DNA of 64,000 bases from Petunia secreta (GCA_029990175.1 JARKIP010000065.1:9366501-9430500), one strand, 5' to 3'. Shown: positions 34,761-46,124, counted from the stretch's first letter. A program made the numbers and translations. Notes: generated by a model not told the origin, from the sequence alone.

Positions 34761-35692
34761 TCTCCCTCGTGTGGCTTAGTCAGCAGCAGAGGATTGGAAA
34801 GATATTGCTTCAGATCCCAAAGCGCATGGCTGCATTGTTCTGTCTATTTGAAGCTCTTATTCTTCTTTAGCACGTTAAAAAACTGGTGGTACCATTTTGA
34901 AGATCGAGAGATGAACTGACTGAGCGCAGCTATCCGACCATTAAGTTTTTTAACCTCCGCCTCACTCTTTAAGACTTCCGGTATGGCTTCGATAGCCTTG
35001 ATCTTGACATGATTGGCTTCTATTCCTCGGTTTGAGACTATGAACTTGAGGAACATTCCTGATGATACGCCGAAGGCACACTTTTTAGGGTTAAGATTCA
35101 TGCTAAGTTTATCCAATATATCGAACACTATTTTCAGGTGCTTGATGTGGTCCTTCACAAATTCTGACTTGACCAACATATCATCAATGTATACCTCCAT
35201 GGTTTTGCCAAATTTGGTCCTTGAACATCAGGTTTACTAATCTCTGGTAAGTTGCTCCCACTTTCTTCTGACCAAAAGGCATCACCCGGTAACAATAGGT
35301 TCCTTTGTCCGTAATGAAATAAGTTTTCTCTTGATCATATGTGTTCATCAGTATCTAATTTTACCCTGAATATGAATCTAGGAAACTAAAAGCTTCATGT
35401 CCAGCTGTTGAATCAATAAGTTGATCGATGTTGGGCAACGGGAAAAAGTCTTTCATAGATGCTTTATTTAGGTCGGTGAAGTCAATGCATATCCTCTACT
35501 TTCCATTCTTCTTTGGGACGACCACGACGTTCGATAACTAGTCCGGGTAGTTAATCTCTCAAATGGGTCTGTTGTTTAATAGCTTCTCTACTTCTTCATG
35601 AATTGCTTGCCCCTTCTCTCAATGATCGGTCATTTCTTTTGCTTGACTGGCTTGAAACCAGGATCTATATTCATGTTGTGCGTGATTATGTA
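34761..35692 (-). pseudogene. Tat copy B reverse transcriptase remnant
   Basis: The catalytic site YIDDMLVKSEF (about 35195) is intact here, unlike copy A. The thumb reads CAFGVSSGMFLKFIVSNRGI and KKLNGRIAALSQFISRSS up to 34844. The fingers upstream (35690-35240) retain NMNIDPGFKPVKQKK, then stops, a GKQFMKK-like piece and AGHEAFSFLDSYSG-like motifs. The N-terminal edge is interrupted by the hAT-type MITE at 35701-36787; the protein resumes at 36796. Confidence 0.8.
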
Positions 35693-35700
35693 GGTGGATA

Positions 35701-36787
35701 CAGGGGCGTATTTATTAATGAGGTAGGGGGTGCCACGGCACCCGCTAACCTTGGTCAAATTCTGGGTATACATGTTTATATATGTGCATATATAAGATAA
35801 AATTATATATAATTTAATGATGGCACCCGTTGTTTCAAGGTGCCGTCTGGTGCTAGTGGTCAGCCAACAGGCTATTCTTTCCTCCAGCATGAGTTCGATC
35901 CCCAATGGCTGCGTTGGGTTGTTATTTTTTAGCCTTCAAATATTAATTTAGTTTGCTTCTACCTTTATTTTTTCACATACTAACCATATTAATATCAACT
36001 ACGGTGAGTGGCGTGTGCTCTATTTTTTATGCTTTTGTTACTAGTTCTTACTTGAAATAAGATTACATCTCAAGCATTTATGTTATTGTTTAGTTCCACT
36101 TCTTAGGATTTTAAACTTTTTCCCATCAACTTATAAGTTTGCAATCCATGACTAAATAATTTATCTTTCAATGATGATTTCAGCACCTCGTTAGAATTGA
36201 ATTTCACGCAAATGGCAACACCATTCATAAAAAATCGAAATCTTCTATTATTTAAAAACTGCATTTCTTTTTCAAAACTCATCCAAAATCAATACCGCAT
36301 GATTGCTCTTATAGTAGTAAACAATAAATTCCTAGTGACTGACAAATAAAAAGCAAAAAGTGTCTAATCAAGGCTGCTGTAAGGCAATGTAAAAATGAAA
36401 AAATTGTGTAATATATTTGCAATGATTGCAAATTGCTTCCAATTTCAAGGTCATTTTTCTGAAGTAACTAAGTTCTCTTATATTTTCAAGAACTTAGTAT
36501 GTTAATAGTATTATGAAAATTCATTGAGGACAATCAATTGCAAATAAATAAGATGATATATTTTTATGGTATTAATATTATAGAAAGTTTATGTGTTTTT
36601 TTTATATTGTCGCAATTGTTAAATTTTTGTGCTCAAGCAGTTTGATATTGCAAAGATAGAGTAATCTGAACTAAAATTCAAACTAAATCAAATTGACATA
36701 TATCTTATTTGGACCGATGTAAATAATACATGTTTATGTTCAAACTAATGTGGCACCCGGTACCCCCAAATCGTAGATCCACCCCTA
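35701..36787. mobile_element. hAT-type MITE with 8-bp target duplication
   Basis: It starts CAGGGGCG and ends CACCCCTA. The inner parts AGGTAGGGGGTGCC (left) and GGGGGTACCGGGTGCC (right arm reversed) extend the imperfect inverted repeat. GGTGGATA lies on both sides (35693-35700 and 36788-36795), a perfect 8-bp duplication typical of hAT. No transposase. It sits inside the Tat copy B pol and splits one protein block cleanly. A tRNA-like pair of boxes lies at 35848-35902. Confidence 0.85.
35848..35902 (+). promoter_or_regulatory. Pol III-like A and B boxes inside the hAT MITE
   Basis: TGGTGCTAGTGG (35849-35860) resembles an A box, and GAGTTCGATCC (35891-35901) a B box, about 35 bp apart as in tRNA genes and tRNA-derived SINEs. 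The intervening sequence does not fold into an obvious tRNA. This could be a captured SINE head or chance similarity. Confidence 0.35.
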
Positions 36788-36795
36788 GGTGGATA

Positions 36796-37001
36796 TTTTG
36801 GGCATGTCGGTATGCGACCAGGCGAAGATGGCAGCCCAGGTGCGCAACAAGTTGGTGAATTCTTGCCTTTCTTCGGCCGAGAGTTTTGCCCATACGTAGA
36901 ATTTCTTGTCTGAGAATTCTTCATCAAAGATTAGTGGGTCCAGGTCATCCGCCGTTACCTTACCGACTTTTTCTTCTCCATCCAGATCTCGCATCATGGC
37001 G
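36796..37001 (-). pseudogene. Tat copy B linker before RT (middle piece)
   Basis: On the minus strand an open stretch reads MRDLDGEEKVGKVTADDLDP, then LIFDEEFSDKKFYVWAKLSA and IFAWSHTDMPKIST. It matches copy A at 3040-3240. Its left side continues into NMNIDPGFKPVKQKK beyond the hAT MITE, and its right side continues beyond the chromovirus-like element at 44615. It shows that both are insertions into one Tat element. Confidence 0.8.
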
Positions 37002-37006
37002 GGAGA

Positions 37007-37800
37007 TGATACATCCCGAACACGTGCTGATCAAGTGTTCGATCCACCGAGGCCAATGACACGAAGCCAAGCCAAACTTCTGCACGATGTTCATATTCAC
37101 TTGGCTTGGCCGAAGGAAAGCCACTACCCCGAAGCTGAATATTCGAGCTCAAGAACCGAAGGCTTCATCTACAAGCTTGAGCTCGAAGAGGGGAGTGACC
37201 GAACCCTAATCGAGCACCAACATCGGCGCCGAAGTAAGTTCAATTAACCGAAGGAAGGGCGATCGATGTCAAGAAAGGGCTGAGCAGAACAACTGAGCAC
37301 CGAAGTAAAGAAGCTCGAAGCTCAAGTGTTCGAGGTAACGTGTTCGGTTGAAGGAGTGACCGAACACTCACTAAAACAGCCCTACGTGGCTAGCTCCTAT
37401 TGGTCGCCTGTTACCCTTACTATTTTTTCCTTAGCTTAGTCTATAAATACTCCTTTCCATTTCATTGTATGGAAGTTGTTGTTGAATGATCAAACATAGC
37501 AAGTGCTATTGTGAGTCTCCGATGGAGCCGAACCCTGACGTGGGATTATAAAGAACTTGTGTCATTCGGTGTCTTCGATTGAACATTTTCTTCTTGGTCA
37601 TTCAGTTTGCAAGAAGCTTGTCTTCTTGAGGATTGTTGCATAACATAGGTGCGTCTTGACCTTCATTCGATTGACCTTTGAGACAGGTTCCTCACTGTTC
37701 TTTTGAATCGAAGCAAGATTTGTCTTGCTTCTATCTTTTATTCTTGTTATATCTTCCGCGTTTCATTGTGTCTAGCTTTCCCACGGGTTTGCTTACACCA
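37007..37800 (+). repeat. 5' LTR of the chromovirus-like element
   Basis: TGATACATCC to CTTACACCA, 794 bp, homologous to 43814-44609. A TATA box (TATAAATA, 37442-37449) is the likely promoter. The first 240 bp stay open as a reading frame that corresponds to the tail of pol in the 3' LTR. Confidence 0.95.
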
Positions 37801-37803
37801 TCT

Positions 37804-37815
37804 TGGTATCAGAGC
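37804..37815 (+). promoter_or_regulatory. Primer binding site, initiator-Met tRNA type
   Basis: TGGTATCAGAGC, three bases after the LTR, a perfect match to the site complementary to plant initiator-Met tRNA. Confidence 0.95.
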
Positions 37816-38996
37816 AAGGTTTGAGCTTGTTCTTACAACCTCAAATCCTGTTCGTTATATTTGTGCTTGTGTCTCCAGTTTCAGCTTTCTTCCTTGTTGT
37901 TGATTGTTGTTGCTGTGGCGTTTACAAAAAAAAAAAAAAAAAAAAAAAAAAGTAGAAAAGAAAAAATTCAAAAATTTTGGTTGATTTGTTAGTTGTTTGA
38001 ATCAAACAACCATTGATTTGTGTTCACCACTGTCCAAGGATTGATTTGAGCACCCAACATACAACGTTTGTGACTAGGGTTTCTCGACAAAATTTTGGAC
38101 TGTTATGAGCTTAGTGGTGACTGATTTCGATGAAGACTGGTGGTTATTGATTGATTCGGGTTTGTTTTGTGCTTAAATTTCGAAGTTCTAAAGGTTTGAA
38201 CCGTCGTCCGTACACCGGAAAATTGTTACGATTGTAACAGTGAACGGACAATGAGGAGCTGAGTCTTAGCTCAAAGAACTTTGAACTACATTCCTCCGTT
38301 GTTCTTGTTACCGGAGTTGAAAGAAGCAACCCAAACTGTTGAAATTATTGGTCAGTGAACGAAGTTAAATTTGTCCGTGCGCCGGAGCCAAAACTTCACT
38401 GTTCCATTGAAGAAGAAAGGGGTAAAGTGTAAAGATCAAAACCCCAGGTGAAAAGTTGTCGGCTAGAAAAGGGAATTGGATAAGGTAAAACCTTATCCGT
38501 ACCAAGGAGGGACCACTCTTTTACGGACAAGAGTTGGAGTGTTCGAAAGGGATTCCGAAGAGGAATCGAATGGTAGATTCTCCTAAGTTCACTTTTCTTG
38601 TGTTTGATAAATCTAATTAGTGAATCTCTAGAGTAATTCTTCCTACTCGAGGTCGTACTAACTCCTTTAAGCTTATATGAACTCATGCGTGGGTGACCGA
38701 AGTCCAACTTTCGTAGAAAAATTCTTTGACGTCCCGAAGCGCAAGAGTAAATAGCGTCCGTTCCATCGAGTCATATCAATTCACTCATCCCGAAGAAGGA
38801 GACATTGTAACTTGTCAAATTCGAAGGAACTGAGAGAAGTTGAACAACCGAGGAAGCCATTGGCTACAAGTTCTTGAGTGACCAAAATCGAACCCATAAA
38901 TTGAGTGGACCCGAGTGCCACCCATCAAAGGTGAGGGAGTGTGTGAGGTGATTTCTAACCTTAACCATTATTTGGTCTTTGATTTGTGCAGGTACC
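37816..38996 (+). other. Untranslated leader of the chromovirus-like element
   Basis: About 1.2 kb without a supported frame. It contains a run of 27-28 A (about 37925-37952). It ends TTGATTTGTGCAG just before the gag start context GTACCATGG, which looks like a 3' splice site, so a leader intron is possible. Confidence 0.6.
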
Positions 38997-40420
38997 ATGG
39001 CTGGGAATGGAGGCAATGGCAAAGGCGTTGAGAAACCCGAAGTGTCGTTAGTCGATGTCATGGCTGCGATACAAGGCATCAGTGCCGAAGTAAGAGGAGT
39101 GAGTGCTCGAGTAGCTCAACTCGAGCAAGGAAGTGTGTCCGTGGCCTTACCTGGGTCCGGCGCTGGACCTAGCAACTCCACTCCGATGAAACCTGAGATG
39201 TATGCTGAGCTTATTCGACAACATCAGTTGAAAATCGAGGCAATTATAAAGGAAGTTTTGGGCAATCCCCAAACACAACAAAACTTGGGCAATCCCCAAG
39301 CTGAGAATCAACACTTGGGCATTCCCCGAAGTGAAAGAATACCACTTCCAATGGTCCGAAGATAAATTGAGGTCATTGATGAAGAGGTGGATGAAGGAGA
39401 ATTTCCTGATGCCGAACCTGAATATGAGCAGCCGTTCGATCAACAAAGGCAAGCTCACCGAGGTCGTGGAAATTTCTGAGGTCGAGGCCGAGGCGCAAAT
39501 ATTAATCGACATATTGAGCGTGAGGCTGATGATCGCTATGATGAGTATCCCAAACAAGTTCGTGGTGTTCGAGACTCAAACTTGAGCAGTGTCAAGATCA
39601 CTATTCCACCCTTTAAAGGAACTAGTGATCCGGATGAGTATCTTGAATGGAAGCTTAAAATGGAGCGAATCTTCGAAACCAATGAGATGACGATGAGAGG
39701 AAAGCTGCCCATGCCATTGCTTCGTTCGAAGCGTATGCCTCTACATGGTGGGAAGCTGAAAAAAGGCATAGACGAAGGAATGCCTATCCCGAAGTCATTA
39801 CTTTGGCATAGTTGAAGAGAGCAATGGATGCTAAATATAGGCAAACTCAATTGCAAAAGCTCTATGAGCTAAAGCAAGGGTCCAAGTCAGTCCAAGAATA
39901 TCATGATGAATTTGAAAGAGTTCGATTGAATCTTGATCTAGTAGAAGATGAAGAGCAAGCCACTATTCGATTCAAAAATGGCTTGGCTCGGGATGTGTCA
40001 TCTCAATTGAGCCTACACGTGTAGCACACGTTGGAAGATCTGTTCGAAGCTGCCACCGAAGCTGAAAAATTGGTGAAGGACGATAAGGCAAACCGGTATC
40101 GAGGAGTCACTACTTCTACTCCTTTGAACAGAGGTAAAGAATGGAAGAGTCCTAATCCAACAAGTGCTAACACTGTTCGAGATTCGAAGAAACCCTTCGA
40201 AAGGGGTGTGACCGTTAACCAACCAAGAGAAGTGGGAGGTAAGATTCAACTAAACTCTCCTAGTGCTTCAAATATTCAGTGTCATAAATGCAAAGGTTAT
40301 GGTCACATGGCAAAGGAGTGTCCAACTCGCAAGGTTATGTTTGTGCTCGACAATGGAGAAGTTTGTGAGCAGGCGAGTGACACCGAGGAGGAATTTATCA
40401 AGGAGATTGACCGAGCTTAA
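38997..40420 (+). pseudogene. gag of the chromovirus-like element, broken
   Basis: Capsid/nucleocapsid protein. The ATG at 38997 in the context ACCATGG opens MAGNGGNGKGVEKPE; a coiled-coil-like stretch (AIQGISAEVRGVSARVAQLE) and an LGNPQ repeat (three copies, last one LGIPR) follow before a stop at 39363. The capsid domain resumes with ITIPPFKGTSDPDEYLEWK (about 39600) and LKQGSKSVQEYHDEFERVR (about 39870). The zinc knuckle CHKCKGYGHMAKEC lies at about 40281-40322. Stops or frameshifts occur near 39363, 39477, 39700-39812 and 40022. Confidence 0.85.
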
Positions 40421-41915
40421 CAGGATGATGATCGAGAAGCTACCGAAGCTGATCATCCGAAAATATTTCTTGTGGTTCGAAGGAATTTGAGCTGCATGAC
40501 TCTCGAAGAAGATGACAACCAAAGATAAAATCTTTTCCATGCCCGATGTCGAGTGAGGGGGAAGGTGTGGTACGATGATCATTGACTCAAGTAGTTGTGC
40601 AAATGTGGTGAGCCAAACCTTGGTTTCACAAATGGGACTACCTACTTTGAAGCATCCCCACCCTTACAAATTGCAATGGTTGAACGAGTGTGGAGAATTG
40701 AGGGTTGTCAAACAAGCGTGGATCAAGTTTAGAATTGGCGAATATCAAGATGAGATGATGTTCAATGTGGTGCCGATGCAAGCGTGTCATTTGCTATTAG
40801 GTTGACCATGGCAGTATGATCGGTCGGTTGTTCACAATGGAAGATCCAACACTTACACTGCAAAGCTCGAAGGGAAGAGTTTCATACTCAAACCCTTGTC
40901 TCCAAAACAAGTCACCGAGGACTATAAACGGATGAAAGAATCGAAAGAAGCGGCCAAAGCTAAGCTTCCGATGAGAACAAAAATTTGGGCCGAAGACACA
41001 AACTCACCGCTCGAAGTAAGAAGTATTTGTGCAATCAGGCAACCGGGTGAGTATCCACGAGGCAACGACAACGGTCAGATGATGAATTTCCTCGTGCACA
41101 AGGGTATCTTTCTAAACTCTAATGATGATTTTTCTAACGATAACCCTTTGCCTAGTGCTGTACAAAGTGTTTTGCAGGACTTCGGAGACATGTTTCCCGA
41201 AGAAATGCCAAGTGGATTACCTACGTTGAGAGGAATCGAGCACCAAATTGACTTCATACCGGGGTCTCAGATCCCCCACAAACCTGCATACCGGTGTAAT
41301 CCCGAAAACACCAAAGAGCTCCAAAGGCAGGTTGATGAATTGCTAAACAAGGGCCTTGTTCGAGAGAGCTTGAGCCCTTGTGTCGTTCCTGTTATACTTG
41401 TCCCAAAGAAAGATGGAACATGGCGAATGTGTGTTGATTGCCAAGCAGTCAATAAAATAACAATAAAGTATCGTCATCCTATCCCTCGGTTAGATGACAT
41501 GCTAGACGAGTTAAGTGGTTCTTCATGCTTTACGAAGATAGACCTCAGGTCCCGTTACCACCAAATCCAAATGAAACCCGGAGACGAGTGGAAGACCGCA
41601 TTCCATAACAAATTCGGTCTCTATGAATGGTTGGTGATGCCTTTTGGCTTATCCAATGCACCGAGCACATTCATGCGACTGATGAACCATGTGCTCAAAC
41701 CGTTCATAAATAAGTTTGTTGTCATTTACTTCGATGACATACTTGTTTATAGCAAAACTGTGGATGAAAATGTTGAACACCTAAGGCTAGTGCTTGATAA
41801 GCTTAGAGAGGAGAAGTTATATGCTAACTTCAAGAAATGTGCCTTTTGTGTCAAACGTGTAGTCTTTCTAGGATTCGTTGTCAGTGCTAATGGTGTCGAA
41901 GTCGACGATTCATAA
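40421..41915 (+). pseudogene. Protease and reverse transcriptase of the chromovirus-like element
   Basis: The protease region begins near 40575, IIDSSSCANVVSQTLVSQMG; the active site is D-S-S-S where a D-S-G or D-G-G form is expected. It ends LLLG followed by TGA at about 40803, where the family has an Arg codon. From 40896 a 339-codon frame holds the linker (LPMRTKIWAED), RT motifs VPKKDGTWRMCVDCQAVNKI, TKIDLRSRYHQIQM and the intact catalytic YFDDILVYSK (about 41728). One TAA at 41913 separates it from the RNase H and IN frame, which continues in the same phase. Confidence 0.88.
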
Positions 41916-43805
41916 GTCGAAGCCATCAAAGATTGGCCAACTCCAACCTCGGTATCGCAAGTTCGCAGCTTCCATGGCTTAGCTAGCTTTTACCGAAGAT
42001 TTGTTCATGACTTTAGCACCGTGGCAGCTCCTTTAACCGAGCTGGTTAAGAAAGACCATCCATTTGTGTGGGGAGAGTCCCAAGAAAGGGCTTTCCAAGA
42101 GTTGAAATGGAGGCTTTGCTCTGCCCCGTTGTTGCAACTCCCTGACTTCGGCAAAGCATTCGAAGTCGAGTGTAATACGTCCGGAGTTGGGATTGGAGCG
42201 GTGCTGAAGCAAGAATCGAAACCGATCGCCTACTTTAGCGAAAAGCTTAAGGGTGCAACCTTGAACTACTCTACGTATGACAAGGAGTTGTATGCCCTCG
42301 TTCGAGCACTCGCCCATTGGAAGCATTATTTGTGGCCTCGTGAGTTTGTGATTAAAAGTGATCATGAATCTTTGAAACATCTCCGAGATCAGGAGAAATT
42401 GAACCGAAGACATGCCAAGTGGGTTGAATTCATTGAAAGTTTTCCCTATGTAATTCATTACAAAAGGGGAAAAGACAATGTTGTGGCCGATGCGCTATCA
42501 AGAAAATTTGCCTTAGCGACCACTCTCGCCTCTAGGCTCATGGGATTCGAAAGCATCAAGTCGATGTACGAAGATGATCCCAAGCTGAAATGCGTTTGTG
42601 ACGCAATCTTGAGTGGCCGAAGGGTTGAGAAATACCAGTGGCACGATGGCTACCTCTTCAAGAATGGAAGGGTTTGTGTGCCAGTGTCATCGTGGAGAGA
42701 GCTCTTAGTTCGAGAAGCTCACTCTGAAGGCTTGATGGGACACTTCAGTGCCGACAAAACTCGTGGTATCTTAACCGAGCAGTTCCATTGGCCAAAAATG
42801 CGACGAGATGTGGAAAAGCTTTGCAACGCTTGTCTCGTTTGCAAGAAGGCTAAATCGAAGTCCAACCCTCATGGTTTGTATACCCCGTTGCCTGTGCCTG
42901 ATCGACCTTGGGTTGATATATCCATGGACTTTGTGTTGGGGTTACCGAGGTCGGGGGGTGGATATGATAGCATCTTTGTTGTAGTCGACCGTTTTTCAAA
43001 AATGGCTCACTTTATTCCTTGCAAAAAGTGTGATGATGCACAACATGTAGCTACCTTGTTTGTTTCTAATGTGTTGAAATTGCATGGTGTGCCTCGTACT
43101 ATTGTGAGTGATCGAGACTCAAAATTCTTGAGTCATTTTTGGAAATGTTTGTGGGGTGCCCTCGGCACCAAATTACTATTCTCTACGTCTCACCATCCTC
43201 AGACTGATGGACAGACCGAGGTAGTTAACCGAAGTTTGGGATCTTTGCTTCGAGCAATGACCATAGGCAAGGTCGGAAACTGGGCTGATCGTTTGCCCAT
43301 GATGGAGTTTGCATACAATCGAACGGTGCATCGAATGATCAATATGACCCCGTTCGAATGTGTGTATGGTTTTAATCCTTTGATTCCACTTAAGTTAACC
43401 CCATTGCCTCGACATTCTGTTATTGACTTTCAAGGTACTCGGCGAGCCGCTGCCTTGATCGAGTTGCATGCAAAGGTGAAAAAGAACCTCGAGGAAGCTT
43501 ATGCAAAGGTCGCATCAAAGAAAAACAAGGGGCGAAAGAAATTGGAATTAAAGAAGGGAGATTGGGTTTGGGTTCACTTTCGAAAGGAACGCTTCCCGAA
43601 CCAAAGGAAAGGAAAGTTGGCTCCTCGAGGGGATAGTCCATTTCAAGTGTTGACCAAGATCAACAACAATGCTTACGTGATCGACCTCCCTGGTGAGTAT
43701 AATGTGTCCAACACCTTTAATGTTGCTGACTTAGTTCCTTGTGTTGTAGGTCAAACTTCGGAGGACGAGGAGGGCTCGATTTCGAGCACGAAATCTTCTC
43801 AATAA
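41916..43805 (+). pseudogene. RNase H and integrase of the chromovirus-like element
   Basis: From 42021 the frame is open for 594 codons. RNase H: CNTSGVGIGAVLKQ and SDHESLKHLRDQEKLNRRHA, with NVVADALSRK at its end. Integrase zinc domain: EAHSEGLMGHFSADKT to CNACLVCKKAK (H-H-C-C). The core has DISMDFVLGLPRSGGG, VSDRDSKFLSHFW and HHPQTDGQTEVVNRSL (D, D and E all kept). The C-terminal part is WVWVHFRKERFPNQRKGKLA and YNVSNTFNVADLVP. It ends at a TAA (43803-43805) just before the polypurine tract; the same phase stays open into the 3' LTR. Domains are intact, but the upstream TAA cuts it from RT. Confidence 0.9.
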
Positions 43806-43813
43806 GGGGAGGA
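43803..43813 (+). promoter_or_regulatory. Polypurine tract of the chromovirus-like element
   Basis: TAAGGGGAGGA directly before the 3' LTR. It contains the pol stop codon TAA. Confidence 0.85.
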
Positions 43814-44609
43814 TGATGCAGCCCGAATACGTGCTGATCAAGTGTTCGATCCACCGAGGCCAATGACACGAAGTAAAGCCAAACTTCTGCATGATGTTCA
43901 TATTCACTTGGCTTGGCCGAAGGAAAGCAACTACGCCGAAGCTGAATATTCGAGCTCAAGAACCGAAGGCTTCATCTACAAGCTTGAGCTCAAAGAGGGG
44001 AGTGACCGAACCCTAACCGAGCACTCAACATTGGAGCCGAAGTAAGTTCAATTAACCGAAGGAACGGGCGATCGATGTCAACAAAGAGCTGAGCAGATCA
44101 ACTGAGCACCGAAGTGAAGAAGCTCGAAGCTCAAGTGTTCGAGGTCACGTGTTCGGTTGAAGGAGTTACCTAACACTCACTAAAACAGCCCTATGTGGCT
44201 AGCTCCTATTGGTCGCCTGTGACCCTTACTATTTTGTCCTTAGCTTAGTCTATAAATACTCCTTTCCATTTCATTGTATGGAAGTTGTTGTTGAATGATC
44301 AAACATAGCAAGTGCTATTGTGAGTCTCCGATGGAGCCGAACCCTGACGTGGGATTATAAAGAACTTGTGTCATTCGGTGTCTTCGATTGAACATTTTCT
44401 TCTTGGTCATTCAGTTTGCAAGAAGCTTGTCTTCTTGAGGATTGTTGCATAACATAGGTGCGTCTTGACCTTCATTCGATTGACCTTTGAGACAGGTTCC
44501 TCACTGTTCTTTTGAATCGAAGCAAGATTTGTCTTGCTTCTATCTTTTATTCTTGTTAGTTCTTCCGCATTTCACTGTGTCTAGCTTTCCCTCAGGTTTG
44601 CTTGCACCA
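43814..44609 (+). repeat. 3' LTR of the chromovirus-like element, carrying a pol-tail frame
   Basis: 796 bp, TGATGCAGCC to TTGCACCA, homologous to 37007-37800. TATA box at 44251-44258. The phase of pol continues after its stop through GEDDAARIRADQVFDPPRPM and TRSKAKLLHDVHIHLAW to a stop at about 44045. This resembles the GPITRSRAK tail of related pol proteins. Confidence 0.95.
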
Positions 44610-44614
44610 GGAGA

Positions 44615-45660
44615 CTCCCGCGGGGTATCGCTCTCCTATTTTTCTGTTTCAAACGGAACATCTGTTACCATGCAAGGCCCGAGTAACTTGTCCAGCAACT
44701 TTCGCTGATTCTTTGCTTCCTTTTTTACCGTGCATGTGACGGAAGCCACGTAACATCTTTTGGACAGTCTTTGCTCCCCTCATATCTCTTTTACCCCTCA
44801 TAGGGATAGGTATTTGAGGACTTAGTAAAATGTTGAGGGTACCGCCCGTACTTCATATATCCAGGGTCTCCCTAAGATGATGTAATACAAGTGATCGCAT
44901 GTCATCACTTAGAAGGATGTTATCTTCGACACTACCGAGATGAGAACCGGGAGGACTAGCTCTCCAACAGACTTTTCACTAAAACTGTTGAAGCTAGTTA
45001 TTGTATAAGGGCTTAGGATTAGCTGGTGCTGTAACTCCATCTGGCAGACGACTTCCCATCGGTCTATGTTCACGGAGCTACTGGATCCACCAACATTCGC
45101 TTAATTTGGGTGTCAAGTACCCTGAGGGTGATAATTAGAGCATCGTGATGTGGAAGAAGGAGTTTCCTTCCGTCATTTCTGTTGAACTACTCTGGCTTTC
45201 TCTATATCGACCCCCGGGCTTCCGAAGATTGTATTGACATTCCGCCTGTTCTCCTAATCTAAGGTTGCAGATTTCGGGGAATTGCTCAAGGGCTCAAATC
45301 CTCGTAAGGATATTAGCCTCAGAGAGAACCTGCAACGCGGGCTTCTAGATGTCTGACCAGTGTTTGGGACATGACGGACGAGTTCTATGCTGCTTGCTCT
45401 CCTGTGTTGTGAGAAATTTGGCAAGGACATCTTCGGGCTTGTGACTGCTTCTGTGCGTCAAATCGTCATCATGGTTACTGCCGATAGGGATCAGACCCTT
45501 TAGAGTGTCTTTGGTTGTCCGTCAAGATCGCTGGGATCCTTAGTGACGCCGTCAACCGCATCAGTGGTGTTCTTCGGAGCATCATCGTAGCCGTTCGACA
45601 TGGTCGTTCTTTTTCTTCGTAGAAACTTACAATTGCACGTGCCCCGCGGTGGGCCCAAAT
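44615..45660 (-). pseudogene. Tat copy B protease, gag scrap and primer site region
   Basis: On the minus strand: a degenerate primer site (TTTGGGCCCACCGCGG) next to the LTR, a gag start MSNGYDDAPKNTTDAVDG near 45602, and HHDALIITLRVLDTQIKRML then VDPVAP near 45100, which is the protease active-site region (family D-P-G-S). The rest of the protease and the linker TCTVKKEAKNQ follow near 44700. Stops abound. Only about 550 bp separate the primer site from the protease, so most of gag is missing, as in copy A. Confidence 0.7.
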
Positions 45661-46124
45661 TGTTTATGCCTAAAAATTTCTTAGTAGGTTAAACAGATAA
45701 ATAATAAATAGGGGCTCGAGCAATAAAGTAAATACTAAGAAAAAGTAATAAAAGCAGTAAATGAAGAGATTGTATTCCTTGAGGATAGTATGATTCTTGG
45801 AGAATTGGTTGATGGTTGATACTACAGGGAAGAGGGGTATTTATAATTAAAAGTTTACCCCATTCCTAATTATGGAAAAATACAAAGACCATAGGCCGTG
45901 GGCCTGTTTTTCAAGGCGGTGATACTGATTAACCCTAACTAGGAGATTGGAACCCTAAGGCGACGGGATGTATGCCTTGCGTCCATTGACCTGTGCCTGC
46001 TGACCGGCTGTAGCTTATGGAGCAGGTGTGTATCCTCAGTGCTCGGGGACTTGTAGAGTAAGTCTAATCTTCGTCAGCTGGACTTGTATCCCGTAATTAT
46101 AAGTGACGTATTTTTACCCACACA
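45661..46124 (-). repeat. 5' LTR of Tat copy B
   Basis: 464 bp, TGTTTATGCC to CCCACACA on the plus strand. It is homologous to the Tat LTRs at 1621-2092 and 32344-32797, including the central TCCTTGAGGATAGT and GGCGGTGATAC segments. The five bases to its right are GCATC; the partner duplication is lost with the other end. Confidence 0.85.

Larger units (their letters stand above)
37007..44609 (+). mobile_element. Chromovirus-like Ty3/Gypsy retrotransposon, near complete
   Basis: Two LTRs (794 and 796 bp), an initiator-Met type primer site, a leader of about 1.2 kb, gag, pol and a polypurine tract. The target duplication GGAGA is perfect (37002-37006 and 44610-44614). LTRs differ by scattered substitutions only. 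Coding regions are damaged by a modest number of stops and frameshifts, so it is of intermediate age. The pol type (initiator-Met primer, IN before the 3' LTR, GPITRSRAK-like tail) suggests the CRM or a related chromovirus lineage; no chromodomain was recognised. Confidence 0.9.
32798..46124 (-). mobile_element. Tat-type Ty3/Gypsy retrotransposon copy B, in three pieces
   Basis: Minus-strand order: LTR (46124-45661), primer site, a gag scrap, protease (about 45100-44750). Then comes a gap filled by a chromovirus-like element (37007-44609), the linker before RT (37001-36796), a hAT MITE (35701-36787), and RT, RNase H and integrase down to 32798. Joining the outer pieces gives about 4.1 kb of internal sequence, close to the 4.2 kb in copy A, and the protein blocks continue across both insertions. 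The 3' LTR is missing or is the one at 32344-32797. Confidence 0.8.

Noticed and set aside
35848..35902. A genuine tRNA gene
   Set aside because: Box-like motifs only; no acceptor stem or cloverleaf could be drawn.
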